NCBI RefSeq assembly: GCF_000021305.1
Contig: NC_011772.1
Coordinates: 2,580,001-2,644,000 of the forward strand
Direction of reading: 5' to 3'
DNA from: Bacillus cereus G9842
Lineage (GTDB): Bacteria; Bacillota; Bacilli; Bacillales; Bacillaceae_G
DNA length: 64,000 nucleotides
Position 1 is the stretch's first letter. Every line of letters starts with the position of its first letter. Below the pieces are notes generated by a model that saw only the letters and a program-made list of their open reading frames with translations, was not told the DNA's origin and searched no databases. The position numbers were made by a program, and so were the translations under genes. This document shows positions 17,807 through 26,493 of this stretch, piece by piece.

Positions 17807-19129
17807 CTATTTCTTTCGATTAAGCAATACAGATAGTAGCACTTTCGGATGAAAAAGATGAAATGGACTACGAATTAAATTCATCACTCGTACTAATCGA
17901 ATATAAACATCAGAATTACTTGCGGATAGTCGATATATTTGTTTCGTATACCATAGCTGAAATTTTTGTTTTGTAGTTAATTCTCTCTTTAGCTGCGGGT
18001 GACGTGATATTTCTGTCGTTGTCATATCCCAAGGGGTTTCTATTATATTAGCTGTCTTTTTATAAAATTGTTGTGTAAATGTTTTATCAAGCTGTTTTCT
18101 GCCTTGCAGAAGTAATTGCAACTGGTGAGCCTCCATAGCAGCAACTGATACGCCTTGGCCGAAAACGGGATCAAAACGACATTGCGCATCTCCAACAACT
18201 AATAAGCCTTCTGGTACATTATTCACTAAATCAAATCGCCGGCGTACTTGATAAGGAATTTTGTATGTCTTTATATCAGTAATTCCCTCAGCCTTGTTTA
18301 GGAAGTCTGTAACATTAGAAATTGATAGGTTTTCAGCAAAATCATAAAACTCATCATCTGTTTGTGGTGCTTTCTCATTTGCGTATCCACTGAAAGTAAC
18401 AAAATAACGATTATCTTCTATCGTTTGAATAAGAACGCCATAAGGGTTATCAGGGAAACTCGGAGACATTAGCATATTACAACAGTCTAACTCCTCATTT
18501 TCTTTAAGTTTGAACATTTTCGTTGCGTAAAATAAATCAATACGAACTTTCTCTTCTTTTACTTCAATTTCGTATTCTCGTAGCCATTCTATACTTTTTG
18601 AGCCAAATCCACTCGCATCAACTACAAGATCTGCATGAACTTCTTCTTGTGTGTCTGTCTCTAAATATTTAACTTTTACTCCACACACTTTGTTAAGCTT
18701 TGCATCTACCAATAACCCTTTAACCAATGTTTCATATTTAATAGTAATATTTGAAATTTGATGTATTCGTTTTTGAATATGCCATTCTAGCAAAGGACGA
18801 CTTTGTTGAATCATATGTACTTCCCCTATGAACGGTTGTTTCCATAGACCGAATTGATGCCATTTCAAATCACGCGTAAAGTTGTTTATAATACTACCCG
18901 CTTCTATTAATTCGTTCGTAATATTAGGAAACAATTCTTCAATTGCGTTTTCTCCACCTTTTAATAACACGTGAGGATGATTACTTTGTGGAACTCTTTT
19001 TCTCGAAGACTTTCCATCCCATCTTTCACCAGCTTCTATAATGATTACTTCTTTAAAAGAAGTTGATAATGCTTTTGCTGCAAACTTTCCTGCCACACTT
19101 CCACCAATAACGATAGCCGTATTAAACAT
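17807..19129 (-). CDS. FAD-dependent oxidoreductase/monooxygenase-like protein
   Basis: 440 residues with a perfect AAGGGGGA ribosome site. The N-terminal Rossmann motif AIVIGGSVAGKFAAKAL (GxGxxG variant GGSVAG), the middle LVVDASGFGSKS and the FAD ribityl motif VVGDAQCRFDPVFGQGVSVA place it in the para-hydroxybenzoate hydroxylase/geranylgeranyl-reductase superfamily. The C-terminal 90 residues are basic and helical and may touch the membrane. Substrate unknown. It precedes uppP in gene order but is separated by a terminator. Confidence 0.75.
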   Translation of the reverse strand: MFNTAIVIGGSVAGKFAAKALSTSFKEVIIIEAGERWDGKSSRKRVPQSNHPHVLLKGGENAIEELFPNITNELIEAGSIINNFTRDLKWHQFGLWKQPFIGEVHMIQQSRPLLEWHIQKRIHQISNITIKYETLVKGLLVDAKLNKVCGVKVKYLETDTQEEVHADLVVDASGFGSKSIEWLREYEIEVKEEKVRIDLFYATKMFKLKENEELDCCNMLMSPSFPDNPYGVLIQTIEDNRYFVTFSGYANEKAPQTDDEFYDFAENLSISNVTDFLNKAEGITDIKTYKIPYQVRRRFDLVNNVPEGLLVVGDAQCRFDPVFGQGVSVAAMEAHQLQLLLQGRKQLDKTFTQQFYKKTANIIETPWDMTTTEISRHPQLKRELTTKQKFQLWYTKQIYRLSASNSDVYIRLVRVMNLIRSPFHLFHPKVLLSVLLNRKK

Positions 19130-19143
19130 ATTTTCCCCCTTAA

Positions 19144-19185
19144 TAAAAAGAGATCCTGCCTTGTATGAATGAAACAGGATCTTAA
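19144..19185. terminator. Terminator of uppP
   Basis: AGATCCTG - CCTTGTATGAATGAAA - CAGGATCT with a T-run on the minus strand, between uppP and the FAD oxidoreductase gene. Confidence 0.85.
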
Positions 19186-19211
19186 ACTAATTAACTTCTT
19201 TATCATTATAC

Positions 19212-19991
19212 TTAAAATACATCAGTAAATTGCAACATTAAAATTAAAATACCTAATCCCCATACGTAATACGCGAATACTTTTAAGGATTGACGTTTTA
19301 AATATTGAATCATCCATGAAACGGCTATGTATCCAAAAAACGCTGCTGATAACGTTCCGACAATTAAAGATGTACTAGAAATAGATTCTGCTTTCCCTTG
19401 AAAAACGTCTACAAATTGCAAAATAATGGCTCCGACAATGGCTGGCGTTGATAATAAAAAAGAAAAGTAAGCAGCAGTTTCACGGTCTAACTGCCTCCAT
19501 AATGCAGCGACGATTGTCATACCAGAACGAGAAATCGCTGGGAAAATAGCAGCCGCTTGAAATGAACCGATAATTAATGCGTCTTTATATGTGATGTCAT
19601 CCATTTTTTTACGACCATTCTTTTGTTTATCTGCCATGTAGAGAAAGAATCCGGTCACTAAAAACTCCCAACCGATCGTGATTCCTGTTTTTGAAATATC
19701 TTCAAAGAAGTCTTTAAACAATAAACCAATAACAACTGCAGGTATCGTCCCAACAATAAGTAATAACATGAGCTTTGAAAATGGGTTTTTAATTAAATAT
19801 ATAAATTCTTTTTTGTAATAAATAAACACTGCAAGTAAAGTCCCAATATGCAACATCGTATCTAAAAATAAGCCTGCTTTATCTAATTGAAATAAATGCC
19901 TTCCTAAATAAAGATGTCCGGTACTACTGATTGGTAAAAATTCTGTTAAACCTTGAATTATACCTAATATGAAAGCTTCTAACCAATTCAT
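19212..19991 (-). CDS. uppP: Undecaprenyl-diphosphatase (UppP/BacA)
   Basis: 259 residues and about eight membrane segments. Both catalytic signatures are present: EFLPISSTGHLYLG near residue 17 and AIFPAISRSGMTIVAALWRQ near residue 165. The enzyme dephosphorylates undecaprenyl pyrophosphate to recycle the cell-wall lipid carrier and gives bacitracin tolerance. Ribosome site AAAGGAGA. Bacilli have several uppP copies; which paralogue this is cannot be decided here. Confidence 0.92.
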   Translation of the reverse strand: MNWLEAFILGIIQGLTEFLPISSTGHLYLGRHLFQLDKAGLFLDTMLHIGTLLAVFIYYKKEFIYLIKNPFSKLMLLLIVGTIPAVVIGLLFKDFFEDISKTGITIGWEFLVTGFFLYMADKQKNGRKKMDDITYKDALIIGSFQAAAIFPAISRSGMTIVAALWRQLDRETAAYFSFLLSTPAIVGAIILQFVDVFQGKAESISSTSLIVGTLSAAFFGYIAVSWMIQYLKRQSLKVFAYYVWGLGILILMLQFTDVF

Positions 19992-20123
19992 GATGGTCTC
20001 CTTTCTCTTTTGCTTGTACCAATATATGAGGGTTAAATTTTCGATATGAAAAAAACTATATTTCTCTATGAATTTACTTTTAATTTATGGATATATATGT
20101 AAAGAGAATTAAGGAGGGTTATT

Positions 20124-20330
20124 ATGTGGAAGCACACAAAATTTGGTAATGTATTACTTTGGGTAGGCCCTATCCTTGTATTTTTAGGACTATGTATGAC
20201 AAATGTTATTTCAGATATTCCTTTCTTTGAGGGAAAACATAAAACGCTTGGTATTGTACTTATATTTATAGGGATATTCTGTTTTATTGTGGCTAATCAT
20301 TTGAAAAAAGGAGAAAGATATGAAGAATAA
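20124..20330 (+). CDS. Small two-helix membrane protein
   Basis: 68 residues, ribosome site AAGGAGGG. Two hydrophobic helices (VLLWVGPILVFLGLCM and LGIVLIFIGIFCFIVA) flank a short GKHKT loop, with a charged KKGERYEE tail. Divergent from uppP. No known function; conserved-size small membrane proteins of this type are common in the B. cereus group. Confidence 0.7.
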   Translation: MWKHTKFGNVLLWVGPILVFLGLCMTNVISDIPFFEGKHKTLGIVLIFIGIFCFIVANHLKKGERYEE

Positions 20331-20340
20331 ATCTAAATAA

Positions 20341-20380
20341 AAAACAATCCTGGCATATTAGCTAGGATTGTTTTTTATTA
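20341..20380. terminator. Bidirectional terminator
   Basis: AAAACAATCCT - GGCATATTAGCT - AGGATTGTTTTTT between the small membrane gene and the convergent GIY-YIG gene. Confidence 0.88.
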
Positions 20381-20387
20381 ATGTTCA

Positions 20388-20768
20388 TTATTTGTAGAAT
20401 ACTTTATCAACGTTATATTTCGCTTTATATTCATTAATGATATATGTTTCGTAAATTTCTCTTTCTGTTGGATCTTCTACGATACATGCATCAATGCGGT
20501 ATACTTCATCACGGTGATTTTTAATTGGTGAAACATTATCTTCAAAATGCTTCTTAATACGTTGTCTAATTTTACGAGCTTTACCTACGAAAAGAAGTTC
20601 GTCATTAATATTGTAAAACATAAAAATGCCGCCTTTATCTCTAGGGAACAAGTGAAAATCGATAAATCCATTAATTGGAGTAATGATTGGCTCGTCTCCT
20701 TTAATAACTTGTTTACGTTCAGTAATTGTAACATCAACTTCAGGGATACTAATTTTAATCAAGTTCAT
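20388..20768 (-). CDS. GIY-YIG nuclease-domain protein
   Basis: 126 residues. The UvrC-like GIY-YIG core is in the middle: IFMFYNINDELLFVGKARKI with RQRIKKHF and a late catalytic-type Glu in DPTEREIYETYIINEYKAKYN. The first 40 residues are a separate beta-rich region. The first motif is degenerate (FYN..LFVGKA rather than GIYxxxxYIGKA) but the fold is recognisable. The role may be DNA repair or a decayed nuclease. Confidence 0.75.
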   Translation of the reverse strand: MNLIKISIPEVDVTITERKQVIKGDEPIITPINGFIDFHLFPRDKGGIFMFYNINDELLFVGKARKIRQRIKKHFEDNVSPIKNHRDEVYRIDACIVEDPTEREIYETYIINEYKAKYNVDKVFYK

Positions 20769-20845
20769 TCACGTCCTCTTTTATTATAAAGATAAATAAT
20801 AGCATACATAAGTAAGAAAAGCTATGTTCAGAGGCATATTTCATT

Positions 20846-21409
20846 TTATAATTCAAATATTATAGGTGTATCATGTAAATTGTTCTTCCAAATCATATGA
20901 TCACTGGATTCGCCCCAGTAATCTTTCAATACATAGCTAGGTTTTCCAAACTTTTTCGTCCATATACTTTGCGCATTTTTATATCCACTATCTAAACAAT
21001 ATTCTGTTATCCCTCTGCTAAGTAATGTAAGAAACATTGTATGTAGTAATAAACTCCCTATTCCCTTTCTTTGATACTCCGGAAGTATGAATACAGTTCC
21101 TATTTCATACAAATTTTTAAGTACACCACCTGTACAACTATTAATCAATGTACTTGCTGGACCAATTTCGATTGTTCCAATGATTTTATCGTTACTTGTA
21201 TCAATTGCTAATAAAAAGTAACGACTTTCTCCGTTACTATCAAAATCACTTTTCAAATACTGCTTTTTTGAGTTAATTTCATTTTCTATGTCATCCAATA
21301 ATTGTGACAATCCTTCATTTTTGTATGTATTCGTAATAACTATCCGGAAAAATAAATATAGTTCATCTACATCATTCAAATTTGGTCTTCTAACTGCAAC
21401 GTTAGTCAT
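20846..21409 (-). CDS. GNAT family N-acetyltransferase
   Basis: 187 residues from ATG 21409, 9 bp after GGAG; an upstream in-frame TTG at 21424 would overlap that site. Motif A reads YEIGTVFILPEYQRKGIGSLLLHTMF. The C-terminal part (DYWGESSDHMIWKNN) is unusual and may set the substrate. Monocistronic. Confidence 0.8.
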   Translation of the reverse strand: MTNVAVRRPNLNDVDELYLFFRIVITNTYKNEGLSQLLDDIENEINSKKQYLKSDFDSNGESRYFLLAIDTSNDKIIGTIEIGPASTLINSCTGGVLKNLYEIGTVFILPEYQRKGIGSLLLHTMFLTLLSRGITEYCLDSGYKNAQSIWTKKFGKPSYVLKDYWGESSDHMIWKNNLHDTPIIFEL

Positions 21410-21542
21410 GAATGCATTCTCCAATCTTCATTATGCCATTGTCAATACAACACTTTACATAATCTATTCATCATTATTCTGCAAAAACCTGCATAAATCC
21501 AGCAGTATAGAAAGCTCAGTATAAATATTGATAAAATAATTT

Positions 21543-21950
21543 TTATGTCCATATAAGTAGACAAGTCGCTGAAAAGGAAACAATCCAAATTCTCCTCTTG
21601 AATTTTAAAAAGGCTAGTCCTAAGGCTAGACCTAATAAGCCTGTAGTAAAAGGAAAGACAATTAGTTCACTTGGCTCAATAATAAATAATAGAAAAATAG
21701 TAAGAATATAAGAAAGTATTCCCTCACGAATAGAATAGAGAATAGCAAAAAAAATCGGCAATGTCGAAAATGGACTAATGAGCAAACCTATACCAGGAAT
21801 TAAGTTCCCCGCTGCTTGAAACATGGTGGCCAATGCACTCATCAAAGCTGTAAGTACTAACTTATTCGCAAGGGACAAGTTTCTTTTATGAACAAAGCTT
21901 ATATCATGCTCTATCATCAGTTGATACCAATAACGTACAAAACGATTCAT
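21543..21950 (-). CDS. Membrane protein, possibly a truncated ECF-transporter S-component-like protein
   Basis: 135 residues from ATG 21950, with GGGGG ribosome site. A basic, soluble N-terminus (MNRFVRYWYQLMIEHD) precedes four hydrophobic segments, including LSLANKLVLTALMSALATM and a FSTLPIFFAILYSIREGILS stretch that resembles S components of ECF transporters (riboflavin/thiamin type). It stops abruptly after a helix (CLLIWT), so it may be a shortened gene. No ATPase or T component is nearby. Assignment is tentative. Confidence 0.45.
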   Translation of the reverse strand: MNRFVRYWYQLMIEHDISFVHKRNLSLANKLVLTALMSALATMFQAAGNLIPGIGLLISPFSTLPIFFAILYSIREGILSYILTIFLLFIIEPSELIVFPFTTGLLGLALGLAFLKFKRRIWIVSFSATCLLIWT

Positions 21951-22137
21951 TAAAATACCCCCTAAAGATACCTCATTCATTACTTTCTATATTATTCGTA
22001 CACATATGGTTTATGAGTTACTTTCTCCAAGTTAATAGATGCTAATACATTGAAGATTTTTAGGGGGACAAGTTAAGTCTTGCGTTTTGGAAACAGAATA
22101 AATTCCTTATGTTTTTAGACTGAGCATTTGTATCGTA

Positions 22138-23568
22138 TCAAGGAATAATTTCAAAAATGGTACCTTTGTTAAAATCAGTTACTTTCATAGAACCGTAAAC
22201 TCCTAAATATAACCTAGTTTGAGCCGAATTTGTTCCTAAACTCATATAATAAGCTGCTTGCGTACCAAAATCATAATTGGTTTCAATAGCATGAAAGTCA
22301 GCATGTTTACCGTCTGTACCGGCTCTAGTATAAGCTAAAACACCCTTAACTGGCGGTCGAGAATCTTCTTTCTTAGCAAGGTCGGTAAAAACAACGCTAC
22401 CCGTTAAATTTGAAATTGCATTTCCCATATATGGCTGAACTCCTGTAAGTGAAGTTCCTCCAAACTTATCGGTTCTAAAATCTTTATGAAAATAACTAAG
22501 TAGAGGCAGAATACGCTTCACTGAAGTTTGTATTGTTTCATCATAATAAACTATTGTTCTCTCATCCAAAGTCTGATTTTCGGAACAATATCGTATAAAA
22601 GAAGTAGGTAAATCCCCTTCCCATCCTCGCCACCCAAAATTGATAAAACCATCTTGATTGGGAGTTAACCTCATAAAATGCATTTGAACAAGTTCTGTAA
22701 CTGGTATAGGTTTATATTGAACAATTGAAAAAATAGACTCTACAATATCCTGTCCGACATTTCCGGTGTATTTGATATATTGATTATAAAACCTTTGAAA
22801 TGAAATGCCGGTTATATTACGTACTCCTTTTGCAATTACTGTAAGTGTTTCTTGTATAGATAAAGGAAGGTCATTAAAGCGTGTAACTACAGGAGGGTTA
22901 TTTATAAATGTATTTTTATTTACATCGATTTCAATTATTTTTCCTGCTATTTCTAAATCATCTTGGCTTAAATTAAATGGATCATAACCTGATCCGCCAT
23001 CTCCATTTGTAAAAACAAGTTTTCCAGTCTCAGGTGAAAAGTTTAAACTATTGACTCCGTTATGATTAAAAAATGGTCTTCTTACATTCAGTAATGTTCG
23101 TCGCTTTTGAGCTTGGCCGTTAGATTGTAAAGTCCATTCTTCCACTGTATCAATGTGATCATATTGCGTATTTCTATTAACCCACTTTAAATTTAACGTT
23201 TTAGGGTCACAAGGATTCGGTTTAAATTGTTCAGAAAGTGCACCTGGACCTTGAGTTCCGGCTACTGAATAATGAAGATAAAATAAACCGTTTTGATAAA
23301 ATTGTGGATGAAATGCAAGTCCTAGTAATCCTCGTTCATCATAACCGCTACTAGAAACACCTTCTTCAGATGTACCTAATTTAATAATTAGGTGACGCAT
23401 ATCTAAAAATTTCTTTATAACTCCGTCCCCTATGTAAAAAATCTCTCCTAATTGAGTTGCGATAAATAGTCTTTCGGTCGATTCACCTGGAAGTATCGTT
23501 GTTTTCAATACGGTTGGTAAATTTACGTTATGAACAATGGGTCGTAAATTAACTTTAACTTTTGTCAA
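22138..23568 (-). CDS. Glucose/sorbosone dehydrogenase-like (GSDH) beta-propeller protein
   Basis: 476 residues, TTG start, no signal peptide. Beta-propeller landmarks of the PQQ-dependent aldose dehydrogenase family: ERLFIATQLGEIFYIGDG, ERGLLGLAFHPQF, FYLHYS, FNHNGVNSLNFSPETGKLVFTNGDGG and GWRGWEGDLP. The calcium/PQQ residues cannot be verified by eye. The sugar or the cofactor is therefore open, and some relatives bind no PQQ. Confidence 0.75.
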   Translation of the reverse strand: MTKVKVNLRPIVHNVNLPTVLKTTILPGESTERLFIATQLGEIFYIGDGVIKKFLDMRHLIIKLGTSEEGVSSSGYDERGLLGLAFHPQFYQNGLFYLHYSVAGTQGPGALSEQFKPNPCDPKTLNLKWVNRNTQYDHIDTVEEWTLQSNGQAQKRRTLLNVRRPFFNHNGVNSLNFSPETGKLVFTNGDGGSGYDPFNLSQDDLEIAGKIIEIDVNKNTFINNPPVVTRFNDLPLSIQETLTVIAKGVRNITGISFQRFYNQYIKYTGNVGQDIVESIFSIVQYKPIPVTELVQMHFMRLTPNQDGFINFGWRGWEGDLPTSFIRYCSENQTLDERTIVYYDETIQTSVKRILPLLSYFHKDFRTDKFGGTSLTGVQPYMGNAISNLTGSVVFTDLAKKEDSRPPVKGVLAYTRAGTDGKHADFHAIETNYDFGTQAAYYMSLGTNSAQTRLYLGVYGSMKVTDFNKGTIFEIIP

Positions 23569-23705
23569 TTAACTATACACCCCTTTTTCTTCTTTTTTAT
23601 AGAAGAATATGATTAGAGTAGTTCTGTTAGTATTAAATAAGTCGCATTCCTTTTTATTACAATTTTGTATATAATATAAGTATCAATATACTGGGGGGAC
23701 TAATT

Positions 23706-23963
23706 ATGACACTCTTATTACAAATCATCGTACCACTTATATGTGCAATATACTTATTTACCCTCTATCATAACGGAACGTATGGATCAGCTTCATTTAT
23801 TTTAGCAGTCATGATAGGAATTTTCGGTTTAGAGAATATTTTTCAATATGCTAGTCTAACAGATCATACTATTTATCCATATTGGGGAAGTTTGAAGGCT
23901 GTTGTTATCGTTTTATCAGTCGTATTTCTATTTAAAAAAGGTGGTTTAACAGGGAAATATTGA
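23706..23963 (+). CDS. Small three-helix membrane protein
   Basis: 85 residues with GGGGGGA ribosome site. Hydrophobic stretches TLLLQIIVPLICAIYLFTLY, FILAVMIGIFGLENIF and AVVIVLSVVFLFKK. No family recognised. Followed by a second small membrane gene 91 bp downstream, probably co-transcribed. Confidence 0.65.
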   Translation: MTLLLQIIVPLICAIYLFTLYHNGTYGSASFILAVMIGIFGLENIFQYASLTDHTIYPYWGSLKAVVIVLSVVFLFKKGGLTGKY

Positions 23964-24054
23964 TTTTTAATGAGGTACATGTTTTCTTGTTAAATTGCTT
24001 TTATTTTATAAAAGAAGAAATATTTATGTAAAAACAAGAAGGGATGTGATACAT

Positions 24055-24234
24055 ATGTCTATAAATATTATTTCAATAGTCTCTATCATAATATGGATTG
24101 TGTTAATTACAGAACTTATAAAACCTTCAAAAGAACAGAATGGACGAAAAATAGTAACTTTAGTAACTGCTGGTTCCGCATCAACACTAATTTTGACGGT
24201 TTCATTTATTCAAAATATCCCGTTTTGGAATTGA
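24055..24234 (+). CDS. Small two-helix membrane protein
   Basis: 59 residues from ATG 24055 with AAGGGATGTGA ribosome site; the longer frame to 23995 begins with TTG and lacks one. Hydrophobic segments IISIVSIIIWIVLITELIK and LVTAGSASTLILTVSFIQ. Ends just before the terminator that borders the IS231 array. Function unknown. Confidence 0.6.
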   Translation: MSINIISIVSIIIWIVLITELIKPSKEQNGRKIVTLVTAGSASTLILTVSFIQNIPFWN

Positions 24235-24266
24235 TAGTGATATAACAACCAAAAATATGTATAAAT

Positions 24267-24301
24267 AAAAAGATTAGGATTCACTCCTAATCTTTTTATT
24301 T
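24267..24301. terminator. Terminator upstream of the IS231 array
   Basis: AAAAAGATTAGGA - TTCAC - TCCTAATCTTTTT, perfect 13-bp arms, immediately before the first GGGTAGCACCA junction. Confidence 0.93.
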
Positions 24302-24456
24302 TGGGGTAGCACCACATCGCTATCAAGCTAAAGAAGTAGGTCACCCCAAAAAAGAGAAAATACGCTAAATTCTCATAGATAACTATCTTATATTAATTAC
24401 ATAATCTAGTGTGATATAATGATATAAAAATATTATATTTAAAAGGGGGATTCAAA

Positions 24457-24675
24457 TTGGTTAAAAACTTACCTTTACTAATAGTGATTTTACTACTAGG
24501 TATCAGTTCTTCAACATTAAGCACGAACGGATACTTTTCTCCAGTTATAGAATGGTCTTTAATGATTATAAGTATTATTTTGAACATTACTGCAGTGATA
24601 GGTTTATCATTACACGTCCTTGTATATCAACCTATGAAAAGATTTGATAAAAATTTAAAAGAGACCTTCAAATAA
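24457..24675 (+). CDS. Passenger small membrane protein in IS231 module (copy 1)
   Basis: 72 residues, TTG start with AGGGGGA ribosome site. Two hydrophobic helices (LPLLIVILLLGISSS and SLMIISIILNITAVIGLSLH) and a basic C-terminal tail (KRFDKNLKETFK). It lies between the outer left IS end and the internal IS end, where the transposase gene would normally begin. Identical to the gene at 31030-31248. No family recognised; a holin-like or stress-type small membrane protein is only a guess. Confidence 0.6.
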   Translation: MVKNLPLLIVILLLGISSSTLSTNGYFSPVIEWSLMIISIILNITAVIGLSLHVLVYQPMKRFDKNLKETFK

Positions 24676-24740
24676 AATAATTATATTTGAGGTAACACCA
24701 CATCGCTATCGAGCTAAAAAAATGTATCCATAAAAAGAAA

Positions 24741-24785
24741 AAAACGCTATTCTTTCTATAGAATCATAGGAAAGGATGGCGTTTT
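24741..24785 (+). promoter_or_regulatory. Leader hairpin over the transposase ribosome site
   Basis: AAAACGC at the 5' side pairs with GCGTTTT at the 3' side, and ATTCTTTCTAT pairs with ATAGGAAAGGAT inside, with a short AGAATC loop. The GGAAAGG ribosome site is in the 3' arm. IS231 elements are known to carry such a leader stem that hides the ribosome site from transcripts entering from outside. The mirror copy lies at 30920-30964. Confidence 0.8.
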
Positions 24786-24787
24786 GT

Positions 24788-26218
24788 ATGTCTATTTCTG
24801 TATCCGATGAATTACAACTATTTGCTCAAGAGATTCAAAGCTTTTTATCTCCAAATATCTTACGAGATCTTGCTAGAGATGTTGGTTTTGTACAACGAAC
24901 CAGTAAATACCAAGAAAAAGATTTAGTCGCTTTATGTGTATGGATGAGCCAAAATGTCGCTACGACTTCTTTAACTCAGTTATCTAGCTGCTTGGAAGCA
25001 TCGACAGAAGTGCTCATCAGTCCTGAGGGGCTGAATCAACGATTTAATCAAGCGGCTGTCCAATTTTTACAACACCTATTAGCTGAACTACTAACCCAAA
25101 AACTGGCCTCATCTATGCCAATTTCTTCTCCATACAACTCTGTTTTCAAGCGTATTCGTATTTTAGATTCAACCGCATTTCAACTCCCAGATCCCTTTAC
25201 ATTCGTTTATCCAGGTGCAGGAGGATGCAGCCATACAGCTGGGATAAAAATTCAACTTGAGTATGATTTGTTAAGTGGACAGTTCCTACATATTCATACT
25301 GGTCCAGGTAAACAACATGATCGAACCTACGGTTCTCTGTGTGTCCCAAATGTAGCAGCGAATGATTTATGTATCCGAGATTTAGGTTATTTTCATTTGA
25401 AAGATCTTCAATATATACAAGATAAAAAGGCTTATTATATCTCACGTATCAAATCAAATACACGTATTTATCAAAAGAATCCTAGCCCTGATTATTTTCA
25501 AGATGGCAGAATCAAGAAAAGTACAGAGTATATCCAGATAGATATGGAGGTTTTAATGAACTCTCTTCAGCCAGGACAAACATGCGAAATATCCAATGCT
25601 TATGTAGGAATGACTGATAAAGTCCCAACTCGTGTGATTGTTCATCGACTAACAAAAGAACAACAACAAAAACGATTACAAGATCAAGCTATAAGAGAAA
25701 AAAAGAAAGGAATGAAGTATTCTCCTCGTAGTAAACGACTCAGTGGTATCAATGTATATATGACAAACACCCCTACAGATATTGTCCCAATGGGACAGGT
25801 GCATGACTGGTATTCTTTGCGTTGGCAAATCGAAATTTTATTTAAAACGTGGAAATCATTCTTTCAAATTCATCATTGTAAAAAAATAAAACCAGAACGA
25901 TTGGAGTGCCATTTATATGGTCAATTGATTGCCATTCTACTCTGTTCTTCTATCATGTTTCAAATGCGTCAATTGCTCCTCACGAAGAAAAAACGAGAGC
26001 TTAGTGAGTATAAAGCCATATATATGATTAAAGACTATTTTCTTCTTCTATTCCAAACTATACAAAAAAACACCCAAGAGCTATCAAGGGTGTTACTTCG
26101 CCTGTTCAACCTCCTACAGCAAAACGGGCGGAAATCTCATCGATATGAGAAAAAAACGGTCTTTGATATACTAGGTGTCGTTTACAATTGTACCCTGTCT
26201 GATAATCAAGCCGCTTAA
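24788..26218 (+). CDS. IS231 transposase (IS4 family), copy 1
   Basis: 476 residues from ATG 24788 (MSISVSDELQLFAQEIQSFL); the in-frame ATG at 24776 lies in the leader hairpin. DDE residues: D in RIRILDSTAFQLP, D in LCIRDLGYFHL and E in the IS4-type Y-R-E-K signature YSLRWQIEILFKTWKS. Length and leader match IS231. A complete frame with no stop suggests an active transposase able to act on both IS copies and both cassettes. Confidence 0.93.
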   Translation: MSISVSDELQLFAQEIQSFLSPNILRDLARDVGFVQRTSKYQEKDLVALCVWMSQNVATTSLTQLSSCLEASTEVLISPEGLNQRFNQAAVQFLQHLLAELLTQKLASSMPISSPYNSVFKRIRILDSTAFQLPDPFTFVYPGAGGCSHTAGIKIQLEYDLLSGQFLHIHTGPGKQHDRTYGSLCVPNVAANDLCIRDLGYFHLKDLQYIQDKKAYYISRIKSNTRIYQKNPSPDYFQDGRIKKSTEYIQIDMEVLMNSLQPGQTCEISNAYVGMTDKVPTRVIVHRLTKEQQQKRLQDQAIREKKKGMKYSPRSKRLSGINVYMTNTPTDIVPMGQVHDWYSLRWQIEILFKTWKSFFQIHHCKKIKPERLECHLYGQLIAILLCSSIMFQMRQLLLTKKKRELSEYKAIYMIKDYFLLLFQTIQKNTQELSRVLLRLFNLLQQNGRKSHRYEKKTVFDILGVVYNCTLSDNQAA

Positions 26219-26395
26219 TTCAAAAAAGTGAAACCCGTTAGGGTTTATTTCGTATGCAAATCTTTCAATCACCTACACTTGCCCTTTAGAAAAAAGAAAC
26301 AATCTCGTCTAAAATTAATTTTGCATAAGCTTACCTTGATAGCGATGGGGTAGCACCACACATCCATCAACTTAAGAATAAACGCCACCAAAACA

Positions 26396-26440
26396 AAAAA
26401 AGCCCCAAAGTTTTCTTGAAAATAAGTTGGGGCTTTTGAA
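26396..26440. terminator. Terminator of the D-peptidase gene
   Basis: AAAAAAGCCCCAA - AGTTTTCTTGAAAATAAG - TTGGGGCTTTT; on the minus strand it ends in a long T-run, 55 bp after the gene stop. Confidence 0.88.
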
Positions 26441-26493
26441 CCAGAAAAGTACATTTTCAACTATGAAAACTACGATAAATTTTTCCTTTTTTC

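Larger units (their letters stand above)
24315..26347 (+). mobile_element. IS231-family element with passenger module, copy 1 (2033 bp)
   Basis: Left end CATCGCTATCAAGCTAA at 24315; right end is the complement of CATCGCTATCAAGGTAA, ending at 26347. Flanked by GGGTAGCACCA direct repeats. An internal IS end CATCGCTATCGAGCTAA begins at 24701, preceded by AGGTAACACCA, so the element is a 386-bp module plus a 1647-bp IS231 (the usual 1.65 kb). The inverted copy at 29358-31390 has the same length, and the encoded proteins are identical. Confidence 0.88.

Noticed and set aside
25197..25445. 82-codon frame antisense to the transposase (also 30260-30508)
   Set aside because: Shadow of the transposase gene; it repeats only because the IS is present twice.
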